DNA of 13,093 nt from an uncultured Mesocricetibacter sp. (GTDB taxonomy: Bacteria; Pseudomonadota; Gammaproteobacteria; Enterobacterales; Pasteurellaceae), in the NCBI GenBank assembly GCA_905373425.1, contig CAJPST010000044.1, forward strand, positions 1 to 13,093, in the 5' to 3' direction. Below the pieces are notes generated by a model. It worked only from the letters and a program-made list of their open reading frames with translations, searched no databases and was not told the DNA's origin. Below are positions 1 through 7,475 of the stretch, piece after piece. Both the position numbers and the translations under genes were made by a program. Within the stretch, counting starts at the first letter, position 1, and each line of letters starts with the position of its first letter.

Positions 1-268
1 GTTTAATTTCGGTCAAATAGTCACGATCATCATCTAATTTTCGATAACATAAACCGAATAAATTATGTTCAAGATGGTGGTCTAAATATAAACAGGTATT
101 TCCCTGTTGATAACTGTAATTAGCTAATGCCGCCAATAAAACAGCAAGTTGTTGTATCGGTTCCGGATAATTGAAAGGACGTTGTTTTTCTGCAATCAAT
201 TCTGCAAAATAATAATCCCCGCTACTGATAATATTATGTTGTTGTAATTTAAGTAAAATATTAAGCAT
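1..268 (-). CDS. recD: RecD, exodeoxyribonuclease V alpha subunit (partial, N-terminal 89 codons)
   Basis: RecD is the 5'-to-3' helicase subunit of RecBCD, which processes double-strand DNA ends in the cytoplasm. Only the first 89 codons lie in the window; the gene runs off the left edge, so the Walker A and other helicase motifs cannot be seen. The visible part begins MLNILLKLQQHNIISSGDYY and contains a segment similar in layout to the N-terminal domain of RecD (LAALLANYS-like helix, then GNTCLYLD, which matches the GHVCLPL region of the E. coli protein). The ATG overlaps the 3' end of recB by 8 bp and has no clear Shine-Dalgarno sequence, which suggests translational coupling. The recB-recD order is the normal one in gamma-proteobacteria. 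The identification rests on position plus modest similarity. Confidence 0.87.
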   Translation of the reverse strand, partial: MLNILLKLQQHNIISSGDYYFAELIAEKQRPFNYPEPIQQLAVLLAALANYSYQQGNTCLYLDHHLEHNLFGLCYRKLDDDRDYLTEIK

Positions 269-3200
269 AGAATAAATTATCCAACTCATTAATTAAACGC
301 ACATCGGGACAATCGAAAAATACGCCATAGTTACTATTTTTACCATTCATTCCGCGTATAAAAGTATAAATTACACCGCCAAAATGTGTTTCATAGGAAT
401 ACGTAGCATCACGTTGACGCAAATAACGGTGTAATGCCAAGCTATAAAGTAAATACTGTAAGTCATAATGGTTATGCAACATTGCCGCCGATAATTTGTC
501 TTCAGCATAATCGGAAAGCTGCGGGCCAAGTAAATTTGATTTATAATCAAGCAGATAATATTTTCCGTTATAGCGAAGCACTAAATCGATAAAACCACGA
601 ACCATTCCCTTAATTTGATCCAATAAGAGCGGCTCATTCTGCTTAATTTTATGATATTTCTGTAATAATTTATTAAATCGAGTAATATCAAAATTATGTT
701 TAAGAGAGAGATAGAACTGCATCTCTTTTAAACAATCCCGTTGACTTATATCCTTCAAACAAAATTTTTCTTTATCGAATAACGGTGTTGACAAGATGTT
801 TTCAAGCCACTGTTTTAAAGGTTCTAACCAATTTTCATCTAACTGCAAACGCTGGCAAATACGACTTAAATTTTCCGTATTAATCGGCTGATTGAATTCG
901 TTACGCTCAAAAAAACTGTGTACTGCCAATCCAACCTGAATCCCTTGCGGAAAATCAAAAGGAGTTTGGCCTGTCGGGTATTCGGCTCGATATTGCTCGG
1001 ATAATTCATCGTATTGTTGATTAGCCTCTTCATTTTTGATTAGCGGTAACATTTCTTTATCATAATCTGCTGCGCTATCAAAAACCGGAGAATTTTCAAC
1101 CGCACTTTCGCTATGTTGTGTCAACCCGATATTTAGACCAACTTCCCTACGCTGTATTTTTTCTTTATTTTTAGCGTGCATCATTGTTAAAGCGGTAAAA
1201 CTGGATATTGTCCAGTTCCGTTCAATAGAGGTAGTAAATTGTACCGCACTAATTTCCGCCTTAACCGGTTCTGACGGTTTCCAATCATCAGGTTTAAGTT
1301 CTGTAGTTTGATGAATGAGAATATTCTTTTCCCCGATTCTTTGCTTAAATCCCTCTAGCAAGGTGACGGTGTCACACAGGCTGCTATTAATCTTTTCTTG
1401 AATACCAATTTCACCTTGAGTTAAGAGGTATAATAAACTGTTCCATTTATCGGGCGCGAATTTAGCAGGTAACCCTAGCACTACCTGATATTTGGCGCGT
1501 GTCAATGCAACATAAAGCAAACGCATTTGTTCGGCATAATATTCTTTTCGTGCCGATTCAGCATTCAACTTATTAATATCCCAGTGAATTTTTTGTGTTT
1601 CGGAATTATAATAAGTCAAAAATTCGGGAGAACTCCACTGTTTACCAGAAGCAATAAAAGGCAACCAGACTAAACCATATTCCAATCCTTTTGATTTATG
1701 TATTGTTACAATTTTGACCAATTGCCGTTCGCTTTCCAAACGAATTTCTTGTCCATCCCGACGATCTTCACCTTGAATTTGACGCTCAAACCAGCGTAAT
1801 AACGCCGCTTCACTTTCATGTAGTGCGGCTGCTTGCTGCAATAATTCCACTAAATGCAAAATATCTGTTAAACGACGCTCGCCATTTGCTTGCCCCAATA
1901 ATTTTTCAGGAATATTGGCATTGTTAGTTTGATTATCTTTCTCCATTAAGAGTGTGTATAACATCGGTAAGACACCCTGCCATTGCCACAAACGCTGATA
2001 TTTTTCAAAACGTCCAACCCAGTTTTCTAATAAGGTTTCATTTTGTTTGATTTGCTGAATTTGCAACGATGTTAGCGCAAAAATACCGGTAGCTAATGCA
2101 TTGAGAATATTACGCTCACTAAACGGATTAAGGCAAGCCGCTAGAATCAATGCCAGTTCCCTCGCCTCTTTGCTGTCAAATACATTACTTTTATCGGACA
2201 AATATACGGAAGCAATTCCCAGTTCTGATAGTGCGTGTTTGATTAATTTTGCTTCTCCCCAATCACTAACCAACACGGCGATATCTTTTGTTTGTAACGG
2301 TTTGTTATTTAAAACGGCTTTATTTTTCACCGCACTTTTCAGCCATTGCTGAATGCTGTAAGCACAGGCTTGAGCAAGCTGAGGTTCGTCCCCAATATAA
2401 CAAACCAGCGGCGGTTGAATTTCTCCGTTCAGATAGAATTCAGATTGTTCTTTCTGTGCCGAAACATTTGTGAAATCAATATCCTGATATAAAAAAGAGG
2501 GATTACCACTAAAATTAAAGAGCGCATTAACAGTTTCCACTAAATTTCGTTGTGAACGGTAATTTTTTCCTAAAGTAAAGCCTGATTTTGCCTGCTTTGC
2601 CGCATTAAGATAAGTAAAGATATCCGCGCCACGAAATTGGTAAATGGCCTGTTTCGGATCACCAATCATCACAAAGCCGGTTTCTTGCTCCTTAGTATCC
2701 ATATAAATTTTATGGAAAATTTGATATTGTTGGGCATCGGTATCCTGAAATTCGTCAATCATCGCAAAAGGATATTGATGGCGAATCAAACTTGCTGTTT
2801 TTTCGCCTTGTGGGTGTTGTAAAGTTTGATTTAGCAAAGCCAATAAATCATTAAACCCTTTTTCTTTGTGATTGAGCTTATAAGTCGCTAATTCCTGCTT
2901 AATCCATTGAATATAATGATATAAGATGACTTTTTTATAAAGCGCATCTTCAGTGCAAATCTGATCAATAAGATGAAATAGCGGATGTGTTAAAGGTTCT
3001 GCTCCCTCTTCCGTAGATTTGTTCAGTTTGGATTGCGCAAAGTAAGACAGCTTATCGAAAAGTCTTGTATTGTAATCATCTTGCGCCCAATTTTGAATCA
3101 AATTCAGCCAGTTTGGTGTATTTTTAGAATTATAAGTGGTTCGTTTTAAACGTTTTTTTTCGCCTTTCGGATACGTCTTAGTAATTTCATCCAAGACCAT

Positions 3201-3977
3201 GCGACGAATTTCCGTTTCCTGTGCTAACCAATCCTGCTTAAATTGTAAAATAGCCGATTGATTTTTAACAACATATTGATTAATAAAATCTTGTAATGAA
3301 AGAGTTAATAAATGCGGTTGGTTTATTTCGATTTCTAAAGTATCGGCGAAAATCTGACGTTGTATTAACTTTAAAACGTCCTCTGGAGATTTTAAGTGGA
3401 AATGAATGAAATTCGCCGCAGATAACGGCAAGTTATAGAAATTTTTCCGCCAAAATTCCCGACTTAAATGCGTTAATAATTCCGATTCATCTTTCACCAG
3501 TTCTAGCTCAAAATGGATGCCTGAATTAAAAGCATATTGCGTTAACATTCGATGACAAAAGCCATGAATAGTGTAAATTGCTGCCAAATCCATGTTTTGT
3601 TCGGCAAACTGCAATCGTTCTACCGCAGAATCTAAATCTGCAATGTCATCTACCAATTCTGCTAGAATTTCATTGTCCGAGCCTTTAAAAATCCCTTTAT
3701 CGTGATTTTTACAATAAGCCGATAATTGTTGCTTTGCTAAATGAACCCGCTGGCGGATCCGCTCTTTTAATTCTTGTGTGGCGGCTTCAGTGAACGTCAC
3801 TACTAAAATTTCCTCAACAGAAAGAGGTCGTGAAAAATTATTTTGTCCTACTTGCAAGAGCAAACGCAAATAAAGCGACACCATGGTGTACGTTTTCCCC
3901 GTACCGGCAGAGGCTTCAATTAGCACAACACTATTTAATGGAGTGGAAATAGGGTTAAGAGCGGTCGTTTTTTTCAT
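261..3977 (-). CDS. recB: RecB, exodeoxyribonuclease V beta subunit (helicase-nuclease)
   Basis: RecB is the 3'-to-5' helicase and the only nuclease of RecBCD; it unwinds and degrades DNA from double-strand ends and loads RecA after Chi. The protein has 1238 residues (E. coli RecB has 1180). Superfamily 1A motifs are in order: Walker A EASAGTGKT (21-29), motif II MIDEFQDTD (406-414), motif III IGDPKQAIYQFRGAD (438-452), motif IV NYRSQR (472-477), motif V VTIHKSKGLEYG (757-768) and motif VI LLYVALTRAK (820-829). The C-terminal nuclease domain keeps H1020, D1131, D1144 and K1146 (GFIDLVL and LLDYKSN), with the same spacing as E. coli H956, D1067, D1080 and K1082, so it should be active. The extra length lies between Walker A and the nuclease domain. 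Two uptake signals lie inside the gene. The ATG at 3977 has only a weak ribosome binding site; recD follows with an 8-bp overlap. Confidence 0.98.
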   Translation of the reverse strand: MKKTTALNPISTPLNSVVLIEASAGTGKTYTMVSLYLRLLLQVGQNNFSRPLSVEEILVVTFTEAATQELKERIRQRVHLAKQQLSAYCKNHDKGIFKGSDNEILAELVDDIADLDSAVERLQFAEQNMDLAAIYTIHGFCHRMLTQYAFNSGIHFELELVKDESELLTHLSREFWRKNFYNLPLSAANFIHFHLKSPEDVLKLIQRQIFADTLEIEINQPHLLTLSLQDFINQYVVKNQSAILQFKQDWLAQETEIRRMVLDEITKTYPKGEKKRLKRTTYNSKNTPNWLNLIQNWAQDDYNTRLFDKLSYFAQSKLNKSTEEGAEPLTHPLFHLIDQICTEDALYKKVILYHYIQWIKQELATYKLNHKEKGFNDLLALLNQTLQHPQGEKTASLIRHQYPFAMIDEFQDTDAQQYQIFHKIYMDTKEQETGFVMIGDPKQAIYQFRGADIFTYLNAAKQAKSGFTLGKNYRSQRNLVETVNALFNFSGNPSFLYQDIDFTNVSAQKEQSEFYLNGEIQPPLVCYIGDEPQLAQACAYSIQQWLKSAVKNKAVLNNKPLQTKDIAVLVSDWGEAKLIKHALSELGIASVYLSDKSNVFDSKEARELALILAACLNPFSERNILNALATGIFALTSLQIQQIKQNETLLENWVGRFEKYQRLWQWQGVLPMLYTLLMEKDNQTNNANIPEKLLGQANGERRLTDILHLVELLQQAAALHESEAALLRWFERQIQGEDRRDGQEIRLESERQLVKIVTIHKSKGLEYGLVWLPFIASGKQWSSPEFLTYYNSETQKIHWDINKLNAESARKEYYAEQMRLLYVALTRAKYQVVLGLPAKFAPDKWNSLLYLLTQGEIGIQEKINSSLCDTVTLLEGFKQRIGEKNILIHQTTELKPDDWKPSEPVKAEISAVQFTTSIERNWTISSFTALTMMHAKNKEKIQRREVGLNIGLTQHSESAVENSPVFDSAADYDKEMLPLIKNEEANQQYDELSEQYRAEYPTGQTPFDFPQGIQVGLAVHSFFERNEFNQPINTENLSRICQRLQLDENWLEPLKQWLENILSTPLFDKEKFCLKDISQRDCLKEMQFYLSLKHNFDITRFNKLLQKYHKIKQNEPLLLDQIKGMVRGFIDLVLRYNGKYYLLDYKSNLLGPQLSDYAEDKLSAAMLHNHYDLQYLLYSLALHRYLRQRDATYSYETHFGGVIYTFIRGMNGKNSNYGVFFDCPDVRLINELDNLFYA
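1099..1107 (-). repeat. DNA uptake signal sequence inside recB
   Basis: This is an exact copy of the Haemophilus-type uptake 9-mer (AAGTGCGGT on the minus strand). In the recB frame it encodes S-A-V of SAVEN (residues 958-962), in the low-complexity stretch between helicase and nuclease domains. Such repeats mark DNA for uptake by competent Pasteurellaceae. Confidence 0.9.
2329..2337 (-). repeat. DNA uptake signal sequence inside recB
   Basis: This is an exact uptake 9-mer, AAGTGCGGT on the minus strand, followed in that direction by the usual A-rich tract. It is read in the same recB frame as the copy at 1099-1107 and encodes KSAVKN (residues 547-552), just before the segment KDIAVLVSDW. 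Confidence 0.92.
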
Positions 3978-4024
3978 TATTTTTGTAAAATATATTTTGG
4001 GAATAAAAAATCACATTTAAACTT

Positions 4025-4053
4025 ATTGTATATGACATTCAGAGGATTTTCAA
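4025..4053 (-). promoter_or_regulatory. sigma-70 type promoter for recBD
   Basis: On the minus strand, TTGAAA (-35, at 4053-4048) and TACAAT (-10, at 4030-4025) are separated by exactly 17 bp; each matches 5 of 6 consensus bases. The predicted start near 4018 leaves a leader of about 40 nt before the recB ATG at 3977. The operator palindrome at 4107-4124 lies over 50 bp upstream of the -35 box, so a repressor bound there is less likely to block this promoter directly. Confidence 0.65.
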
Positions 4054-4088
4054 AATAGTTAAAACCCCGTGATTTTTCTTAAAATTGG

Positions 4089-4097
4089 TGTTAGAAT
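4089..4097 (+). promoter_or_regulatory. candidate extended -10 promoter of the macAB efflux operon
   Basis: The sequence TGTTAGAAT matches the extended -10 form TGnTATAAT at all but one base. No good -35 box precedes it, which extended -10 promoters can tolerate. The predicted start near 4104 would put the palindrome at 4107-4124 at about +4 to +21, a normal place for a repressor to block transcription. The resulting leader would be long, about 150 nt. A second candidate, TTTAAA (4159-4164) and TATATA (4183-4188) with an 18-bp spacer, lies nearer the gene. Which one is used cannot be settled from the sequence. Confidence 0.42.
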
Positions 4098-4106
4098 TCG
4101 CGCAAA

Positions 4107-4124
4107 TGAATGAACGTTCATTCA
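4107..4124. promoter_or_regulatory. 18-bp perfect palindrome, probable TetR-family operator
   Basis: TGAATGAACGTTCATTCA is identical to its own reverse complement over 18 bp, in the 279-bp divergent gap between recB and the efflux genes. From memory, its 16-bp core GAATGAACGTTCATTC is the same as the core of the Bm3R1 operator of Bacillus megaterium, and it resembles the TGAATGA...TCATTCA sites of Bacillus FadR; both regulators belong to the TetR family. TetR-type repressors often control efflux genes. No regulator gene lies in the window, so the protein that binds here is unknown. Confidence 0.72.
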
Positions 4125-4256
4125 ATGCATTACTTAAAAATAGATGCAATAAGCCTTGTTTAAAACGGATAAAAAATGACCGTATATAAATTAAGATTTT
4201 ATTAAGGTAAATAATTTATAGTATAGGCTGTAAATTTTAGTGGCATTTGAGGATCT

Positions 4257-5432
4257 ATGAAGAAAAAATTTTGGTGCCTTGCAATTGCAGGGGTATTAAT
4301 TGGCGGGGTAATTTATTATTTTACTCAGCACAACCAAACCGGAACGACTTTTTTAACAGAGGAAGTAAAACGTTCCGATGTGGAAAAAACGGTTGTTGCA
4401 TCAGGTACTATTGAGAGCTCTAATGAAGTTGATGTTGGTGCGCAAGTATCGGGTAAAATTACCAAACTCTATGTAACATTGGGGCAGGAAGTAAAAAAAG
4501 GCGATATGATCGCCGATATTGATTCTACAACCCAAGTCAATAGTTTAAATACCAAAAAAGCAGCATTAGCAAGTTTACAGGCACAACTGAAAGGACGACA
4601 AACTGCTTATGATGTGGCACTATCCAGTTATAATCGGTTAGCCAAATTATATAAGCAGCAAGCAACTTCGTTAGATTCATTGAATACGGCGAAAAGCGCA
4701 TTAGATACGACAAAAGCGGAAATGGAAGCCCTGAAAGAATCCATTAAACAAGCTGAAATTGAAGTGAACACAGCAGAAACTAATGTGAGTTATACAAAAA
4801 TTACTTCGCCGATTGACGGTACCGTGATTTCAACCCCAATTTCAGAAGGGCAAACGGTCAACTCCAATCAATCTACGCCAACTATTGTAACCGTGGCAAA
4901 TTTAGATCGAATGTTAATCAAAGCGGAAATTTCCGAAGGTGACATTACCAAAGTTAAAGCGGGACAAGAAGTCAATTTTAAGATTTTGTCTGATAATCTG
5001 ACAATTTATCAAGCTGTAATTGATAGCGTTGATCCAGCTACAACCACTAAAACCGATGCAAAATCATCTTCCGGTTTGAATAGCACTACATCTTCCTCGT
5101 CTACTGCAGCGGTCTATTATTACGCAAATATGTCTGTGAATAATCCAAACCGAGTTTTGCGTATCGGAATGACAACAGAAAATACAATTAAGATTACTAG
5201 TGTAAAAAATGTACTAACTGTACCAAACATGTCCTTACAAAAAGAAGGAAATCGATATTTTGTCAGAGTGCTGAAAGGCACACAAGCAGAACGACGCGAA
5301 GTACAAATTGGTGAACAAAACGATTTCCAAACCGAAATTAAATCGGGTTTAGTCGAAGGTGATAAAGTGATCTTGTCACAGGTTGCAGAGGGCGAACAAG
5401 TGGGGTCTATGGATGGCCCGGGAATGTTTTAA
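4257..5432 (+). CDS. macA: MacA-like periplasmic adaptor (membrane fusion protein) of an ABC efflux pump
   Basis: MacA links the inner membrane ABC transporter MacB to an outer membrane channel and stimulates MacB ATPase. The 391-residue protein (E. coli MacA has 371) starts with a short positive N-terminus and one membrane anchor (residues about 6-22). Next come the first half of a lipoyl domain (about 55-90, VGAQVSGKITKLYV), an alpha-helical hairpin (about 92-172), the second lipoyl half (TKITSPIDGTVIS, 180-192), a beta-barrel (SEGQTV onward, about 196-260) and a membrane-proximal domain (about 285-385). The segment from EGQTV through VNNPNRVLRIGMT follows the E. coli MacA order closely. 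A serine/threonine-rich stretch at about 263-284 is extra to my recollection of the E. coli protein. The ATG is set by GAGG at 4249-4252, 4 nt upstream. The gene heads a cluster with macB and an outer membrane lipoprotein gene, behind a probable TetR operator. Confidence 0.93.
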   Translation: MKKKFWCLAIAGVLIGGVIYYFTQHNQTGTTFLTEEVKRSDVEKTVVASGTIESSNEVDVGAQVSGKITKLYVTLGQEVKKGDMIADIDSTTQVNSLNTKKAALASLQAQLKGRQTAYDVALSSYNRLAKLYKQQATSLDSLNTAKSALDTTKAEMEALKESIKQAEIEVNTAETNVSYTKITSPIDGTVISTPISEGQTVNSNQSTPTIVTVANLDRMLIKAEISEGDITKVKAGQEVNFKILSDNLTIYQAVIDSVDPATTTKTDAKSSSGLNSTTSSSSTAAVYYYANMSVNNPNRVLRIGMTTENTIKITSVKNVLTVPNMSLQKEGNRYFVRVLKGTQAERREVQIGEQNDFQTEIKSGLVEGDKVILSQVAEGEQVGSMDGPGMF

Positions 5433-5441
5433 AAGTGCGGT
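5433..5441 (+). repeat. DNA uptake signal sequence between macA and macB
   Basis: AAGTGCGGT is followed by the typical A-rich tail. It begins directly after the macA stop codon (5430-5432) and takes up much of the 27-bp gap before macB. Together with its tail it fills the place where a macB ribosome binding site would normally be. Confidence 0.93.
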
Positions 5442-5459
5442 CGAAAAAAATTAAGTTTT

Positions 5460-7397
5460 ATGGATATTATTGAAATTAACCGCTTAAATCGCTACTTCGG
5501 CGAAGGCGAAAATCGCGTTCATATTCTGAAAAACATCTCGCTAACAATCAAAAAAGGCGATTTCGTTGCGATTATGGGGGTGTCGGGATCAGGTAAATCC
5601 ACTCTAATGAATATCATCGGTTGTTTGGATACAGCAAGCGATGGGTCATATAAAATTGATGGCAAGGAAACATCCGAATTAAGTTTGGCTCAGTTATCGG
5701 ATTTACGCAGTCAGAAATTTGGCTTTATTTTTCAACGTTATAACCTACTTTCCAGTCTAACCGCCCTAGAAAATGTAGCATTGCCGGCTATTTATGCCGG
5801 CAAATCCCAATCTGAACGACAAGCCCGCGCCTTGGAGTTATTAAAAAAATTAGGCTTGCAAGGTAAAGAGCAGAATAAGCCTAATCAGCTTTCAGGCGGT
5901 CAACAACAACGAGTAAGTATTGCGCGGGCGTTAATGAACGGCGGAGAGGTTATTCTGGCAGACGAACCAACCGGGGCTTTGGACTCGCATAGCGGTGAAA
6001 ATGTGATGGAGATCCTTCATCAGCTACACGCTGAAGGCCATACTATCATTATGGTGACGCATGATAAGAATATCGCGGAGCATGCCAATCGGCTAATTGA
6101 AATTAAAGATGGTGAAATTATCGGTGATACGCAAAAAAATGCAGTAAATGAAAAAAGCGCTACCGAGAATCATCCTAAATCTAAAGGACAATTCGGATTA
6201 AGCAAAGATCAATTAATAGAGGCATTCCGCATGTCGATCAGTGCCATTATTGCCCATAAAATGCGCTCTATTTTGACAATGTTAGGCATTATTATTGGTA
6301 TAACCTCGGTAGTTTCCGTAGTTGCGCTGGGGAACGGCACTCAACAGAAAATTTTGTCTGATATCAACGAATTGGGAACTAATACTATGACCATATTTAA
6401 TGGTACGGGATTTGGCGACCGGCGTGCCGAACAAATGCAGAATTTAACTATTAATGATGCCAATGCCTTGGTAAAACAAAGTTATATTCAAAGCGTTACA
6501 CCGAATACCTCCTCCACAGGTCTATTGATTTATGGCAATAACTCTTTCTCCTCTACCGGTTTGCGTGGCGTAGGAGAGCAATATTTTAATGTAGACGGCT
6601 TAAAACTCATAAAAGGGCGATTATTTACGGAACAAGAAGTAACAGAGAACGCTCAAGTCGCAGTATTGGACGAAAATTCACAAAAATCGATTTTTCCGAA
6701 TGATGATCCTATTGGTAACGTAGTTATGTTTGCTAAACGCCCGTTTCGTATTATTGGAGTCGTATCTAACCGCCAAATGGGACCTCCGAGTAGTTCGCTT
6801 AACTTATATGCGCCTTATACGACTGTAATGCATAAGATTACCGGAGGCTCAAAAATCGGTTCGATTACGGTAAAAATTGCTGATGAAGTTAATTCAGCCG
6901 TTGCAGAAAAAAGTTTAACTGAGTTTCTCATAACCAGACACGGTAAAAAAGACTTTTTTGTTATGAATACCGATGCAATTAGACAAACTATTGAAAGCAC
7001 CACCGGAACAATGAAATTACTCATTTCTTCCATTGCCTTTATTTCTTTGATTGTCGGCGGAATAGGCGTGATGAATATTATGTTAGTTTCAGTAACGGAG
7101 CGTACAAAAGAAATTGGTGTACGAATGGCAATCGGTGCACGACAAGCAAATATTTTGCAGCAATTTCTAATTGAAGCTATATTAATTTGTTTGATTGGCG
7201 GGACTACAGGAATTCTGCTCTCCGCCCTTATCGGCGCACTATTTAATACTTTTATGACTGATTTTTCTATGATTTTCTCAACTTTTTCAATCATAGCCGC
7301 CGTGCTCTGCTCTACTTTAATCGGTATTATTTTTGGCTATATGCCGGCAAAGAATGCTTCTCAGCTAAACCCGATTACCGCATTAGCACGAGAATAG
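5460..7397 (+). CDS. macB: MacB-like ABC transporter, fused ATPase and permease
   Basis: MacB is an inner membrane homodimer that uses ATP in a mechanotransmission cycle to drive substrates (macrolides, toxins, lipopeptides or haem precursors in relatives) from the periplasm through the outer membrane channel. It has 645 residues, close to E. coli MacB (648). The N-terminal ATPase has Walker A GVSGSGKST (40-48), Q-loop Q92, signature LSGGQQQ (144-150), Walker B VILADE (164-169) and H-loop H201, all intact. A linker leads to membrane helix 1 (about 270-291), a large periplasmic domain (about 292-515), then three helices (about 518-541, 571-595, 607-628) with the usual ERTKEIGVRMAIGA coupling segment (547-560). 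The start fits the family N-terminus, although no good Shine-Dalgarno precedes it; an uptake signal fills the gap after macA. The natural substrate is not shown by the sequence. Confidence 0.96.
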   Translation: MDIIEINRLNRYFGEGENRVHILKNISLTIKKGDFVAIMGVSGSGKSTLMNIIGCLDTASDGSYKIDGKETSELSLAQLSDLRSQKFGFIFQRYNLLSSLTALENVALPAIYAGKSQSERQARALELLKKLGLQGKEQNKPNQLSGGQQQRVSIARALMNGGEVILADEPTGALDSHSGENVMEILHQLHAEGHTIIMVTHDKNIAEHANRLIEIKDGEIIGDTQKNAVNEKSATENHPKSKGQFGLSKDQLIEAFRMSISAIIAHKMRSILTMLGIIIGITSVVSVVALGNGTQQKILSDINELGTNTMTIFNGTGFGDRRAEQMQNLTINDANALVKQSYIQSVTPNTSSTGLLIYGNNSFSSTGLRGVGEQYFNVDGLKLIKGRLFTEQEVTENAQVAVLDENSQKSIFPNDDPIGNVVMFAKRPFRIIGVVSNRQMGPPSSSLNLYAPYTTVMHKITGGSKIGSITVKIADEVNSAVAEKSLTEFLITRHGKKDFFVMNTDAIRQTIESTTGTMKLLISSIAFISLIVGGIGVMNIMLVSVTERTKEIGVRMAIGARQANILQQFLIEAILICLIGGTTGILLSALIGALFNTFMTDFSMIFSTFSIIAAVLCSTLIGIIFGYMPAKNASQLNPITALARE

Positions 7398-7412
7398 ATT
7401 TATTGATATAAT
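7383..7412 (+). promoter_or_regulatory. candidate internal promoter for the outer membrane channel gene
   Basis: A perfect TATAAT at 7407-7412 is preceded by TG one base away (TGATATAAT), which gives a full extended -10. TTAGCA at 7383-7388, 18 bp upstream, is a weak -35. The element spans the macB stop codon (7395-7397), and its predicted start near 7419 lies about 57 nt before the next gene. AT-rich DNA can give such matches by chance. Confidence 0.4.
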
Positions 7413-7441
7413 TACACGATATTAAAATGTGCTGAAAATGA

Positions 7442-7450
7442 ACCGCACTT
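7442..7450 (-). repeat. DNA uptake signal sequence between macB and the channel gene
   Basis: ACCGCACTT on the plus strand is an exact uptake 9-mer in reverse orientation. It lies in the 78-bp gap between macB and the outer membrane lipoprotein gene, just upstream of that gene's ribosome binding site. Confidence 0.92.
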
Positions 7451-7475
7451 TTTATATTTAATTAAGGAAAAAACA

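Noticed and set aside
2101..2822. Short plus-strand reading frames opposite recB (61-83 codons)
   Set aside because: They overlap a fully conserved helicase gene on the other strand, have no ribosome binding site or recognisable domain, and are explained as antisense shadows.
4106..4189. 27-codon frame starting at the operator palindrome (MNERSFNALLKNRCNKPCLK...)
   Set aside because: It has no Shine-Dalgarno sequence, begins within the palindrome, and is of a length expected by chance; there is no sign of it being a leader peptide with a codon bias or attenuator.
6815..7294. 159-codon minus-strand reading frame inside macB
   Set aside because: It is antisense to the conserved membrane part of MacB; its hydrophobic and isoleucine-rich make-up mirrors the codons of the real gene.
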